This document shows positions 36,448 to 44,537 of a DNA stretch of 64,000 nucleotides, in pieces. Under the pieces are notes generated by a model that was not told the origin of the DNA, made no database searches, and saw only the letters and a program-made list of their open reading frames with translations. Source of the stretch: Microthrixaceae bacterium (GTDB lineage Bacteria > Actinomycetota > Acidimicrobiia > Acidimicrobiales > Microtrichaceae); assembly GCA_023958095.1 (NCBI GenBank), contig JAMLGJ010000014.1:23280-87279 (forward strand). Direction: 5' to 3'. Positions within the stretch are counted from its first letter, which is position 1. Each line of letters opens with the position of its first letter. The position numbers and the translations under genes are program-made.

Positions 36448-37918
36448 TCACGACGGTTCGCATCCGGGTGGCCCGCAGTCGGACGGGCCGCAGTCGGACG
36501 GGCCGCAGTCGGACGGGCCCCATGGCGACCCTCCGGTTTCGCAGGCGGCGGGAGACCTGCCGGCAGTGCTGCGCGAGTTGGTTGGTGCGCTGGCGGTCGT
36601 GGACGGTGTCGAGCGCGGCTCCCGGGACGGCCGCGAGCTGATGGACCTGGTGCTCTGCCTCGAGCAGGTCCGGCGGCGTTTCGACGCGACGGCTGCCCGC
36701 TTGCTCGCTGAACTGGACCGAAGCGAGGCCACTGTCGGGCACAGCGGCCTGCGCACCAAGGGTTGGAAGGCCCACCGATGCCACCTGCCGCACTCGACGG
36801 TGGCCCGCGAAGTGCGCCTCGGCACCACACTGGAGCGGTTCGGCGGCCTCGCCGCGGCGCTGGGCGACGGACGGATCTCCGCCGAACACGTCCTCGCGGT
36901 GGCGAACGCGTGCAACCCGCGGGTCGAAGCAGCGTTGGTGGAGGTCCAGGAGCAGATCATCGAGTTCGCCTCCCGGCATCGCTTCTCGCACTTCAGGTCC
37001 TGGCTGGCCTCACTGGTCCAACTGCTGGATGCCGACGGTCCCGAACCCGACCATGGCGAGGCGAACCACGCCTCCATGGCAGCCGACGGTGAGGGAAACC
37101 TGCACCTCGTGATGGCACTCACCGGTTCCGATGCCGTCGTGGCCCAGCACATCATCGACACCGAGACTGACCGCCAGTTCCGCACCGCGAGGTCGGAGAG
37201 CGAAGCGACCGGTACAGCGATGCCAACCGCGCAGCAACTGAGGGCGCGTGCCCTGGTGGAGCTGCTCCGGCGGGGTGCGGGCTGCGGAGCCGCATCCACC
37301 ACGAACGCCCTCGAGGCGGTCATCACCGTCACCACCGACACCCATGGTCGGCCCCTCGGGGTGCACTCCAGCCATGGCGAAGAGGTCGACCCGGTCACCG
37401 CGGCGGTGCTGCTCTGCGATGCATTCCTGCAGCCGGTCCTGACCGACACCGCGGCGGATCCCCTCAACGCGGGTCGCCGCCAGCGCCTCTTCTCCCCCTT
37501 GCAGCACAAGTCGCTCGCCACACGAGACGGTGGGTGTGTCTTCCCGGGGTGTGACCAGCCGCCCGCACGCTGCGATGCGCACCACATCCACCAGTGGATC
37601 GATGGCGGAGCCACCGACATCCTCAACGGAGTGCTGTTGTGCAGGCGGCACCACCGTCTGGAGCACTCCAACACCCCGTGGAGCCTCGAGGTGGTGGACA
37701 TCGACGAGCTGAGCGACGACCTCGCGGAACAGCACCGAGAGCGAGCCCGACGAGCCGGCCGTGACCCATCGTCCCACGTGCGCATCTGGAACGCACCCGA
37801 CGGTGAGACGTTCCTCGCCCAGACCGCACCGGACCACCACGCTCCACCGGGTGCGGATCCGCAGCGAGTTCGCTCCGAGGGCCCATCCCGCGCGCCGCGG
37901 CTCCGCGGTGGCCCCTGA
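36440..37918 (+). CDS. DUF222 (13E12-family) HNH endonuclease-domain protein
   Basis: The 492-residue product has an N-terminal low-complexity repeat. A helical DUF222 domain (REVRLGTTLERFGGLAAALGDG, ISAEHVLAV) follows. The C-terminal HNH domain reads VFPGCDQPPARCDAHHIHQW, then LNGVLLCRRHHRLEH, with the Cys/His metal ligands and catalytic His-His. The family matches the 13E12 repeats of mycobacteria, several of which are LexA-regulated. Activity and target are unknown; some relatives are thought to be mobile or defence-linked. ATG at 36440 sits inside the SOS box; GTG 36425 is the alternative start. Confidence 0.88.
   Translation: MFDHDGSHPGGPQSDGPQSDGPQSDGPHGDPPVSQAAGDLPAVLRELVGALAVVDGVERGSRDGRELMDLVLCLEQVRRRFDATAARLLAELDRSEATVGHSGLRTKGWKAHRCHLPHSTVAREVRLGTTLERFGGLAAALGDGRISAEHVLAVANACNPRVEAALVEVQEQIIEFASRHRFSHFRSWLASLVQLLDADGPEPDHGEANHASMAADGEGNLHLVMALTGSDAVVAQHIIDTETDRQFRTARSESEATGTAMPTAQQLRARALVELLRRGAGCGAASTTNALEAVITVTTDTHGRPLGVHSSHGEEVDPVTAAVLLCDAFLQPVLTDTAADPLNAGRRQRLFSPLQHKSLATRDGGCVFPGCDQPPARCDAHHIHQWIDGGATDILNGVLLCRRHHRLEHSNTPWSLEVVDIDELSDDLAEQHRERARRAGRDPSSHVRIWNAPDGETFLAQTAPDHHAPPGADPQRVRSEGPSRAPRLRGGP
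36470..36514 (+). repeat. Three tandem 15-bp units in the 5' end of the HNH gene
   Basis: The unit GGGCCGCAGTCGGAC occurs three times in succession with one variant base in the first copy. It encodes repeated G-P-Q-S-D. In-frame slippage would alter only the disordered N-terminus. Confidence 0.9.
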
Positions 37919-37943
37919 GGTCCGAGCCGGTACGGTTCTCGGC

Positions 37944-38660
37944 GTGAGCGATGACCGTGTGTACTTCAGGCAGCTGCTGGCGGGCGTGGACTTCGCCGAG
38001 TCCGACGTGCTCGCGCAGCAGATGGTCAACTTCTCGTACCTGATCGGCGACCGTTCCACCGGCGAGTGCCTCGTGGTCGACCCCGCCTACAGCGTCGCGG
38101 AGCTCAACTCGATCGCGGCTTCTGACGGCATGACCCTCACCGGAGTGCTGGTCACCCACTACCACCCGGACCACTGCGGTGGGGACATGATGGGCATGTC
38201 CATCGAAGGGGTGAACGAACTCCTCGAGGAGGTGCAGGTACCGGTGCACGTGCAGGCCGACGAGGCCGAGTACGTGCTGAAGGTGACCGACCTCGACGCC
38301 TCTGACCTCGTGCAGCACTCCTCGGGGGACGTGGTGCGCGTCGGGGAGGTCGATGTCGAGCTCCTGCACACACCCGGGCACACGCCGGGTTCGCAGTGTT
38401 TCTTCGTCGATGGCCGCCTCATCGCCGGGGACACGCTGTTCCTGCAGGGCTGTGGCCGAACCGACCTGCCCGGCGGTGATCCCGAGGCGCTCTACGAGAG
38501 CCTCACCCAGCGTCTTGCGAAGGTGCCCGACTCGGCAGTGCTGTTCCCCGGTCACCTGTACTCCCCGAAACCCTCGGATTCCATGGGCGAGGTCCGCACC
38601 TCGAACATGGTGTTCAAGCCACGCTCGGCCGAGGAGTGGATGCGGGTGTTCGGCTCCTGA
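37944..38660 (+). CDS. Metallo-beta-lactamase-fold hydrolase (glyoxalase II/ETHE1-like)
   Basis: The 238-residue product has THYHPDHCGGD, the HTPGHTPGSQCFF segment with the third metal His, the bridging Asp in AGDTLFLQGCGRTDLPGGD, and a late His in FPGHLY. The GCGRTDLPGGD segment is typical of glyoxalase II/persulfide-dioxygenase-like proteins, so a thioester or persulfide substrate is plausible. GTG at 37944 lies 25 nt after the HNH gene. Confidence 0.85.
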   Translation: MSDDRVYFRQLLAGVDFAESDVLAQQMVNFSYLIGDRSTGECLVVDPAYSVAELNSIAASDGMTLTGVLVTHYHPDHCGGDMMGMSIEGVNELLEEVQVPVHVQADEAEYVLKVTDLDASDLVQHSSGDVVRVGEVDVELLHTPGHTPGSQCFFVDGRLIAGDTLFLQGCGRTDLPGGDPEALYESLTQRLAKVPDSAVLFPGHLYSPKPSDSMGEVRTSNMVFKPRSAEEWMRVFGS

Positions 38661-38714
38661 GAGCCCGCGCCGGCGGTCCGCGGACCGACCGGCGCCCTGT
38701 GCGAGCATCTGGGC

Positions 38715-40058
38715 GTGAACGAGTCCGGCCCCGCGTCCGAGTCCCGCGTGGTCAGTGGCGAGGACACCCCGCAGGTCCCGGAATCGGGCGGCGACGGCCC
38801 GGGCGCAGGCCTTGTCCTGCGGATGGGCGACGGCCAGAGGTTGCCCAGATGGGTGTGGCGACTCATCTTTGCGGTTGCGATATCGGTGGCGGTCTTCGAT
38901 GCGAGCCTGTCGATTCTCGGGCGGCTCACGAGCCTGATCGGCATGGTCGTGGTGGCCCTGTTCCTGTCGTTCGCGATCGAGCCGGCGGTCGGCCGCATGG
39001 CGCGGCGCTTCGGCATGCGACGCGGGCTGGGCACCTTCCTGTGCTTCCTCGGTGTGCTGGCCGTGGCAGTGCTGTTCGTGTTCGTCATGGCCGAGCTCGT
39101 GATCAGCCAGGTGCAGGACCTGATCGACAAGGCACCCGACTACATAGACCAGGTCTCTGACTGGGCCAACCGCACCTTCGGCCTAGACATCAACACCGGC
39201 GAGGTCAACGACCTCATCAAGGACTATCAGTCCGACATCGCCTCGGTGGCAACCGAGGTGGGCGGACGAGCGCTCAGCCTCACCGGTTCGGTGGTCGGCC
39301 TCGTGTTCCAGGCGTTCACCGTCCTGTTGTTCGCGTTCTACATGACCGCCGAGGGTCCCACCATGCGGCGCAATTTCTGCTCGGTGCTGCCCGAGGAGCA
39401 CCAGCGCACGGTTCTGTACCTGTGGGAGCTCTCGATCGCGAAGACCGGCGGCTGGCTGTACTCACGGCTCCTGCTGGCCGGGTTGTCCGCCACGTTCACC
39501 TGGGCGTTCCTGTCGATCATGGGGGTTCCGTCCCCGCTTGCACTCGCCCTGTGGGTGGGTCTGGTGAGCCAGTTCATTCCCGCCATCGGGACGTACCTCG
39601 CCGGTGCCCTGCCGGTGTTGATCGCCTTGTTGAACGACCCGGTGGACGCACTGTGGGTGGTCGGGTTCATCGTCGTGTACCAGCAGGTGGAGAACTACTT
39701 CTTCTCCCCGAAGATCACAGCACAGACCATGGACCTGCATCCCGCCGTGGCCTTCGGCTCCGCGATCGCAGGTGGAATGCTGGCCGGGCCGATAGGGGCC
39801 GTTCTGGCACTTCCCGCAGCGGGGGTCATCCAGGCGTTCGTGTCCACGTTCCTCGAGCGCCACGACGTGGTCGACTCGCAACTCACCGAACTCGCGGAGC
39901 TGCGCAGGGTGGAGGGCGACCTGGCCCATACCGGTCCGCGGTTCGGACGCCTGTGGCACCGCGAACCCGACGGCGGTGCCGAAGTCGGGGGAGACACCGC
40001 TGCCGGTGAGACAGCGGGTGATGAGACCGCTGCCGGTGACACAGCGGGCGATGACTGA
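38715..40058 (+). CDS. AI-2E family transporter
   Basis: The 447-residue product has the PerM/AI-2E exporter layout. A disordered N-terminus precedes two membrane helices, a soluble helical segment (VISQVQDLIDKAPDYIDQVS) and further helices. The family segment LLLAGLSATFTWAFLS leads into QVENYFFSPKI and PAVAFGSAIAGGMLAGPIGA. Members are poorly characterised permeases. The acidic C-terminal tail contains two 30-bp direct repeats. GTG at 38715 is the start. Confidence 0.87.
   Translation: MNESGPASESRVVSGEDTPQVPESGGDGPGAGLVLRMGDGQRLPRWVWRLIFAVAISVAVFDASLSILGRLTSLIGMVVVALFLSFAIEPAVGRMARRFGMRRGLGTFLCFLGVLAVAVLFVFVMAELVISQVQDLIDKAPDYIDQVSDWANRTFGLDINTGEVNDLIKDYQSDIASVATEVGGRALSLTGSVVGLVFQAFTVLLFAFYMTAEGPTMRRNFCSVLPEEHQRTVLYLWELSIAKTGGWLYSRLLLAGLSATFTWAFLSIMGVPSPLALALWVGLVSQFIPAIGTYLAGALPVLIALLNDPVDALWVVGFIVVYQQVENYFFSPKITAQTMDLHPAVAFGSAIAGGMLAGPIGAVLALPAAGVIQAFVSTFLERHDVVDSQLTELAELRRVEGDLAHTGPRFGRLWHREPDGGAEVGGDTAAGETAGDETAAGDTAGDD
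39994..40053 (+). repeat. Two tandem 30-bp units in the 3' end of the transporter gene
   Basis: The 30-bp units at 39994-40023 and 40024-40053 differ at three positions and encode a repeated E/D-T-A-A-G-x-T-A-G-D pattern at the cytoplasmic tail. Confidence 0.85.
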
Positions 40059-40067
40059 GCCCGCTGG

Positions 40068-40652
40068 TCAGGGGCTCCTCTCGAGGGAGGCATCGGGTAG
40101 CACCCCGGCGACCCGAGCGGCTGCTTCGAGCGTGTAGACGCCGAGCGCGCGGGCGATGGGACCGATCGTGTCGTCCCAGTTGACCCCCGGGCGCGACCAG
40201 TAGAGGTTGAGTGCCCCCATCGGCCGGTTGCCGGCTCGCAGGGGCAGGTGCACAGCGCTGCGGAATCCCAGTTCCGCAATGGTGGTGGACCCTTCGTCGA
40301 CGACGATCGCCGGTAGGGGACCGGCGTCGTGCACCGCGAGGAACCGGGAGGGAACGAGGTCGTCGATGCCCCATGGGAAGCCGTCTGCATCCTGGGTGCG
40401 TGCCAATGGGGTGGACAGTCGTGGAGGGTGCAGGGCGCAGCAGACCATCTGGTCCCCCTGGCGGGCGTGCAGCACCACCTGGTCCGCGGCGGCGAGCTCG
40501 GCGACCAGGCGTGTGCACTCCTGGGCCAGGCGAACCGGTGGCCAGTCCGGAGCGCAGCGCAGGAAGGCATCGACCCCTCCGGTGGGGTGGTCCGGCGGGG
40601 TGTGGTCGCGCGCTTCGCGGATGGCTTCGATGAAGAGGTCTCCGTGGTCCAT
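40068..40652 (-). CDS. GAF-domain protein
   Basis: The 194-residue product has a short helical N-terminus and a GAF-like sensory domain. Recognisable parts are ADQVVLHARQGDQMVCCAL, the ELGFRSAVHLPLRAGNRPMG strand-loop-strand and the closing ALNLYW. No output domain is attached, so it may sense a ligand or act with a partner. ATG at 40652 is preferred; the longer frame to 40907 overlaps DoxX. It lies 76 nt downstream of DoxX on the same strand. Confidence 0.7.
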   Translation of the reverse strand: MDHGDLFIEAIREARDHTPPDHPTGGVDAFLRCAPDWPPVRLAQECTRLVAELAAADQVVLHARQGDQMVCCALHPPRLSTPLARTQDADGFPWGIDDLVPSRFLAVHDAGPLPAIVVDEGSTTIAELGFRSAVHLPLRAGNRPMGALNLYWSRPGVNWDDTIGPIARALGVYTLEAAARVAGVLPDASLERSP

Positions 40653-40728
40653 CAACCAGAGCGTCGGCACGACCGGGGCCCGACTGGAGCCATTGCTCCG
40701 GGCACTGCTGCCGGCACTGCTCCCGAGG

Positions 40729-41265
40729 TCAGTCAGCGGTCCCTTCGGGGTCGGGTCGGTAGAACGCGGCGAGCGTGCCGAAGCCCGACAGGAGGCCCAC
40801 ACCTGCGGCGATGGCGAACCCGGTCCAACCGGCCAGGTCGGTGTCGATGCCGAGCACGCCGTCGAGGGACCAACCGCCGGCCCCCAGGGTGCCGACGGCG
40901 ATGGCAACCGCCCCGATCACGTAGTTGTACTCCCAACCGTCCTTGAACACGAAGAACGCTCCGCGGTGGGTGAACCAGGCAACCACCATCACGCCGACCA
41001 TCCCCGCGGCCGCCAATGGTGTGAGGAAGCCCACGGTCATGAGCACACCGGTGGTGGTCTCGGTGATCGCAGCAGCCCAGGCATTCACCCGCCCGGGCTT
41101 CATGCCCATGGACTCGAACCATCCTGCGGTGCCGTCTATGCGACCGCCCATGAAGAGCTTCTGGTAGCCGTGGGCGAACAGCATCGGCCCGAGTGCGAGG
41201 CGGAGCACGAGCAGTGCGGTGTCCGCGCTGGATTCCGAGATCGCTGCGAGGGTGAGAGTATTCAT
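40729..41265 (-). CDS. DoxX family membrane protein
   Basis: The 178-residue product has four hydrophobic helices and the DoxX core LRLALGPMLFAHGYQKLF, then GWFESMGMKPG and the ITETTTGVLM helix. Some actinobacterial relatives act in redox or thiol stress at the membrane; the specific role here is not known. ATG 41265 overlaps the stop of the upstream membrane protein as ATGA, so the two are translationally coupled. Confidence 0.85.
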   Translation of the reverse strand: MNTLTLAAISESSADTALLVLRLALGPMLFAHGYQKLFMGGRIDGTAGWFESMGMKPGRVNAWAAAITETTTGVLMTVGFLTPLAAAGMVGVMVVAWFTHRGAFFVFKDGWEYNYVIGAVAIAVGTLGAGGWSLDGVLGIDTDLAGWTGFAIAAGVGLLSGFGTLAAFYRPDPEGTAD

Positions 41266-41921
41266 CGAGGTGATGCTACGCGGTCGGTCCCTCGGGTCCG
41301 TCCTGCCCGACGGCGGCGCAGGGCCGACACGGTGATCCCCACCAGGAGGACCACGGCCCAGACACGCCAGTCCGAGCCGTACTCCACGATCCACTCGGCG
41401 GGAGTACCCAGACCGATCCGTTCGGCGTACTCGAGCCCGCCACCGGCGAGGAAGCCGAAGAACCCCGTGGCTGCCGACACGAACAGGGTCGCCCCTGCCG
41501 CGGTGAGCAGGTCCGAGCCCAGGGAGGGGTGCCGGTCGCGGAAGTGGCGCCGTGCCACGACGAGCCCCGCTCCCACGCCCAGGCAGAGGGCAGCGTCCAC
41601 CGCCAGTGGCCCGCCACGGGGTGCGGGTTCATCACCACGACCTCCATAGCGCTCGCGCGCCCAGTCCATGATCCGCCGTACCGCGCCCGTCTCGGTGTGG
41701 AGCCCCAGGGCGATGAGTGCGCTCGTGAGCCCATCGATGACGACCGTCGCCAGGAACACCGCGAACCCGACTGCGAGCGGGCTGCCGGTGCGGTCGAGCA
41801 CCCAGAAGCCGACGGCTGCACGGGCCGCCTCGTTGGCAGGGCTCTGCTGCAGTGCCAGCGACGCGACTGCGGCTGCGCTGATCACCGTGCCTGTGTGGCG
41901 TCCGCGCAAGGTGGCTTGCAT
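41262..41921 (-). CDS. Uncharacterised multi-spanning membrane protein
   Basis: The 219-residue product has about five hydrophobic segments with charged loops (RRIMDWARERYGGRGDEP) and a basic C-terminus. I recognise no family. The pattern of paired helices with a D at the second helix (FLATVVIDGLTSALIAL) may help a search. ATG at 41921 has GAGGAG nine bases upstream. It is the first gene of a minus-strand set with DoxX (ATGA overlap) and the GAF protein. Confidence 0.65.
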   Translation of the reverse strand: MQATLRGRHTGTVISAAAVASLALQQSPANEAARAAVGFWVLDRTGSPLAVGFAVFLATVVIDGLTSALIALGLHTETGAVRRIMDWARERYGGRGDEPAPRGGPLAVDAALCLGVGAGLVVARRHFRDRHPSLGSDLLTAAGATLFVSAATGFFGFLAGGGLEYAERIGLGTPAEWIVEYGSDWRVWAVVLLVGITVSALRRRRAGRTRGTDRVASPR

Positions 41922-42109
41922 GGTCGGGAACTCCTCGCGCCTGCTCCGCTCCCCGAAGGCTTGCGACGAGGCTACCGGCGTTTCCCGGCGCTGCCGAGAA
42001 CCCGGTATCCCCGGTTTCGGATCATGCGGGTGGGAGAATCTCCACCGCGGGGTGCCGTGCGAGGCAGTTGCGGTGCGCCGTGAGGCTGGCGGAAGCAAGG
42101 AGAGTGACG

Positions 42110-43297
42110 ATGGCGGCGCGGCCGGACCTGGTCATCGAAGCGACGGAACCAGTCGGCCTCCGGGCGCGGCAACCCTTCATCGAGGTGCGATCCGCCGTCC
42201 TCGATGCCTGTGCCGCCGAGTTCGACCCGGCTGGCGACGGTTCCTGGAGGGATCAGGTCCACATGACCGAATCGGACCGCCTCCGCCTTCGGGAGGGGTT
42301 CGACTACAGCGTCGCGTGCATGGCGTTCGCCCGTTCGCTGGGGGAGCGACCCGACCAGGTGGCGCAACGGTTGGCCCTAAGGCTTGCGAGTGACGCCGAC
42401 TGCGACCTCCTGACCGGCGCCGAGTCCGACGGTCCGTACCTGAACCTGCGTGTCGATCGGCGACGCTTCACCTCCGAAGTGATCGAGGCCGCCGCCGCAG
42501 GCACTCTCGTGGAGTGCGACCACGAACCAGCCGCACGCAGGCAGTTCTGTCTCGTCGCTGCTGACGAACCGACGCCGGGCGAGCTGCTCGGGACCCTCGC
42601 TTCGATGGCCTCGAGGTGCTCGGGCCTACCGGCGGACCCATTGGAGGCCGACCCGGCCGAGGCCGACGCACTGGTCGAGTCGCTCATCGCGGCAGGGGTC
42701 GCCGAACGCGACCGCTCCGGTCTCACCGATTCGGTGTTCATGGGAGAGTCGGGGGACAGGTTCCTGCTGCGCTCACTCGTCGGGGAACCCACTCCGCCGG
42801 CGAGCATCGCGTCGCGCATCGCCATGAGCGCCGGTCGGCCCGTTCTGTTGACGGTGGGTGCCGGGAACCTGGAGCTCGTCAGCCGGATCGACACGGTTGC
42901 GGAGGCCGCCGGGATGACGGACCCCGAGGTCCGGGTGATCGAGGTGAGGCGCCGTTGGCTGCGCCTCGATTCGGAGCTGCGTCGTGGTTTCGCCCACGCG
43001 GGCCCACGATCTGCGTCCGCATCGGGCCGAGCACCGGGGGAGCTGCAACTCACCTCACCGCCGCGGTCCGACAGGGACGAGGTCTTCGCGGTGTTCCGCA
43101 TGCTCGCCCGTGTCTTCGAGGTCAACCACAGGGTCCTGGCGACGACCGAGGCGGATCACATGCTGCGCTTCGCCGAGGAGTTGCACCGGCGCGTCACCGT
43201 GGCGCAGGACGTGGCACCCGAGGACGGACGAATCGCTGCGGCAACCGCACGGGCGGCATTCGAGGGCCTCGTCGACCCGGGGGTCGCCGGTGAGTGA
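42110..43297 (+). CDS. Arginyl-tRNA-synthetase-like protein lacking the catalytic core
   Basis: The 395-residue product looks like a shrunken ArgRS. FDYSVACMAFARSLGERPDQ and YLNLRVDRRRF (about residues 65-125) match the ArgRS N-terminal domain. VFMGESGDRFLLRS (about 205-220) matches the DKDRV-V-R-S segment after the active site. The last 70 residues resemble the DALR helical domain. The HIGH motif region is replaced by AADEPTPGELLG, and GADHHGY by GAGNLEL, so aminoacylation is unlikely (inference). ATG at 42110 follows AAGGAG. It overlaps the next gene by eight bases. Confidence 0.6.
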   Translation: MAARPDLVIEATEPVGLRARQPFIEVRSAVLDACAAEFDPAGDGSWRDQVHMTESDRLRLREGFDYSVACMAFARSLGERPDQVAQRLALRLASDADCDLLTGAESDGPYLNLRVDRRRFTSEVIEAAAAGTLVECDHEPAARRQFCLVAADEPTPGELLGTLASMASRCSGLPADPLEADPAEADALVESLIAAGVAERDRSGLTDSVFMGESGDRFLLRSLVGEPTPPASIASRIAMSAGRPVLLTVGAGNLELVSRIDTVAEAAGMTDPEVRVIEVRRRWLRLDSELRRGFAHAGPRSASASGRAPGELQLTSPPRSDRDEVFAVFRMLARVFEVNHRVLATTEADHMLRFAEELHRRVTVAQDVAPEDGRIAAATARAAFEGLVDPGVAGE

Positions 43298-44537
43298 GCC
43301 GCTCAACCAGTACCTGTCCGACCTGGTGGCGGCGAGTGAGTTCGCCGACTACCTGGACGCGCACCACGCGGAGATCATGGCGGTGCTCACCGAGCAGGAG
43401 AGCCACGAGACCGCGCTGGACGAACTCGAACGGTCGGTGCTGGCGCTCCGGGGGCTGCACCGCGAGATGCACAACCTGCGTGAAGCGCACGTGGGCGACG
43501 TCTCCGCGTTCCTTCCGATCAACCTGCCGCTGTACTCCCTGGTGCTCTTCGCGGCGGTGCCCTCGTTGATGGCTGACCGTGTGTTCGTGCGGACGCCCGC
43601 GGTCGACCCGGAGTGGGTCAGGCGGGTCTTCGATGTCTCCGGCATGAAGCAGTTCTTCCCCCGGGTGGGCCTGTTCGACCTCCAGCGGCGCGAGTTCCTC
43701 GACCATTTCGTTTCGCGTTCCGAGGTCGTGCTGTTCACCGGCCGCTACTCCAATGCCGTGCAGGTGCAGCGTTGCTGCCGTGGTGCGAAGTTCGTGTTCA
43801 ACGGCGCCGGCGTGAACCCGGTGGTGGTGGGTCCGGGGGCCGACGTGGGGGAAGCGCTCGGGCGGATCATCACTACGCGGGTCTTCAACAGCGGCCAGGA
43901 CTGCGCCGGCCCCGATGCGTTCCTCGTGCACTCGTCGGTCGCCGACGAGTTCGTCGAGTCCGCGCGCGAGGAACTGCGCGGCATCGGCGTCGGCGACTAC
44001 TCCGATCCGTCCGTGAGGGTCGGGCGCATCCTCAACCCCGGCCCGATCCCCGGACTGGTCACTCGACTCGAGGAGCTGAAGGCGAACACCGTGCTCGAGG
44101 GTGCGATACACATCGAGGACCAGATCGTGGAGCCCACGATGATCGTGCGTCCGATCACCGAGCACGACCGGATCGTCGAGTTCTTCGCACCGGTGTTCTA
44201 CGTGCTCGTCTACGACGACGACGCGGAGCTCGCACGGTTCTTCGACCGCAAGGAATACCGGCAGTACGCGATGTACGTGTCGTTGTTCGGAGCTCCACTG
44301 CTGCCGGAGATCACGGCGTTCTCGAACCCGCTCGTGGAGCTCACCGTGTTGGATGTCGAACACGGCAACGAGCCGTACGGCGGCTGGGGATCCAAGGCCA
44401 ACTTCGTCGCCACCGGGGACCGACTCACCGTGGGGCCGGTGCTCGTGTCGTCGGCCATCGCAGCACGCACCGACCGTCGTGGCCGCGGGAAGGTCATGCC
44501 CCCAGTTGAACCGCGTGGTACTCGTGTTCTGCGATGA
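43290..44537 (+). CDS. Aldehyde-dehydrogenase-superfamily protein, atypical
   Basis: The 415-residue product is short for an aldehyde dehydrogenase (about 480). The catalytic Cys is present (Cys205 in FNSGQDC), followed by AFLVHSSVADEF. In place of the usual E-L-G-G-K-N-P it reads FNGAGVNPVVV, so the general-base Glu is missing. The cofactor part includes FLPINLPLYSLVLFAAVPSL, recalling acyl-CoA-reductase-like members. GTG at 43290 overlaps the ArgRS-like gene, so the two are probably coupled. Its 3' end overlaps the GNAT-like gene by 44 nt, tail to tail. Confidence 0.65.
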   Translation: MSEPLNQYLSDLVAASEFADYLDAHHAEIMAVLTEQESHETALDELERSVLALRGLHREMHNLREAHVGDVSAFLPINLPLYSLVLFAAVPSLMADRVFVRTPAVDPEWVRRVFDVSGMKQFFPRVGLFDLQRREFLDHFVSRSEVVLFTGRYSNAVQVQRCCRGAKFVFNGAGVNPVVVGPGADVGEALGRIITTRVFNSGQDCAGPDAFLVHSSVADEFVESAREELRGIGVGDYSDPSVRVGRILNPGPIPGLVTRLEELKANTVLEGAIHIEDQIVEPTMIVRPITEHDRIVEFFAPVFYVLVYDDDAELARFFDRKEYRQYAMYVSLFGAPLLPEITAFSNPLVELTVLDVEHGNEPYGGWGSKANFVATGDRLTVGPVLVSSAIAARTDRRGRGKVMPPVEPRGTRVLR

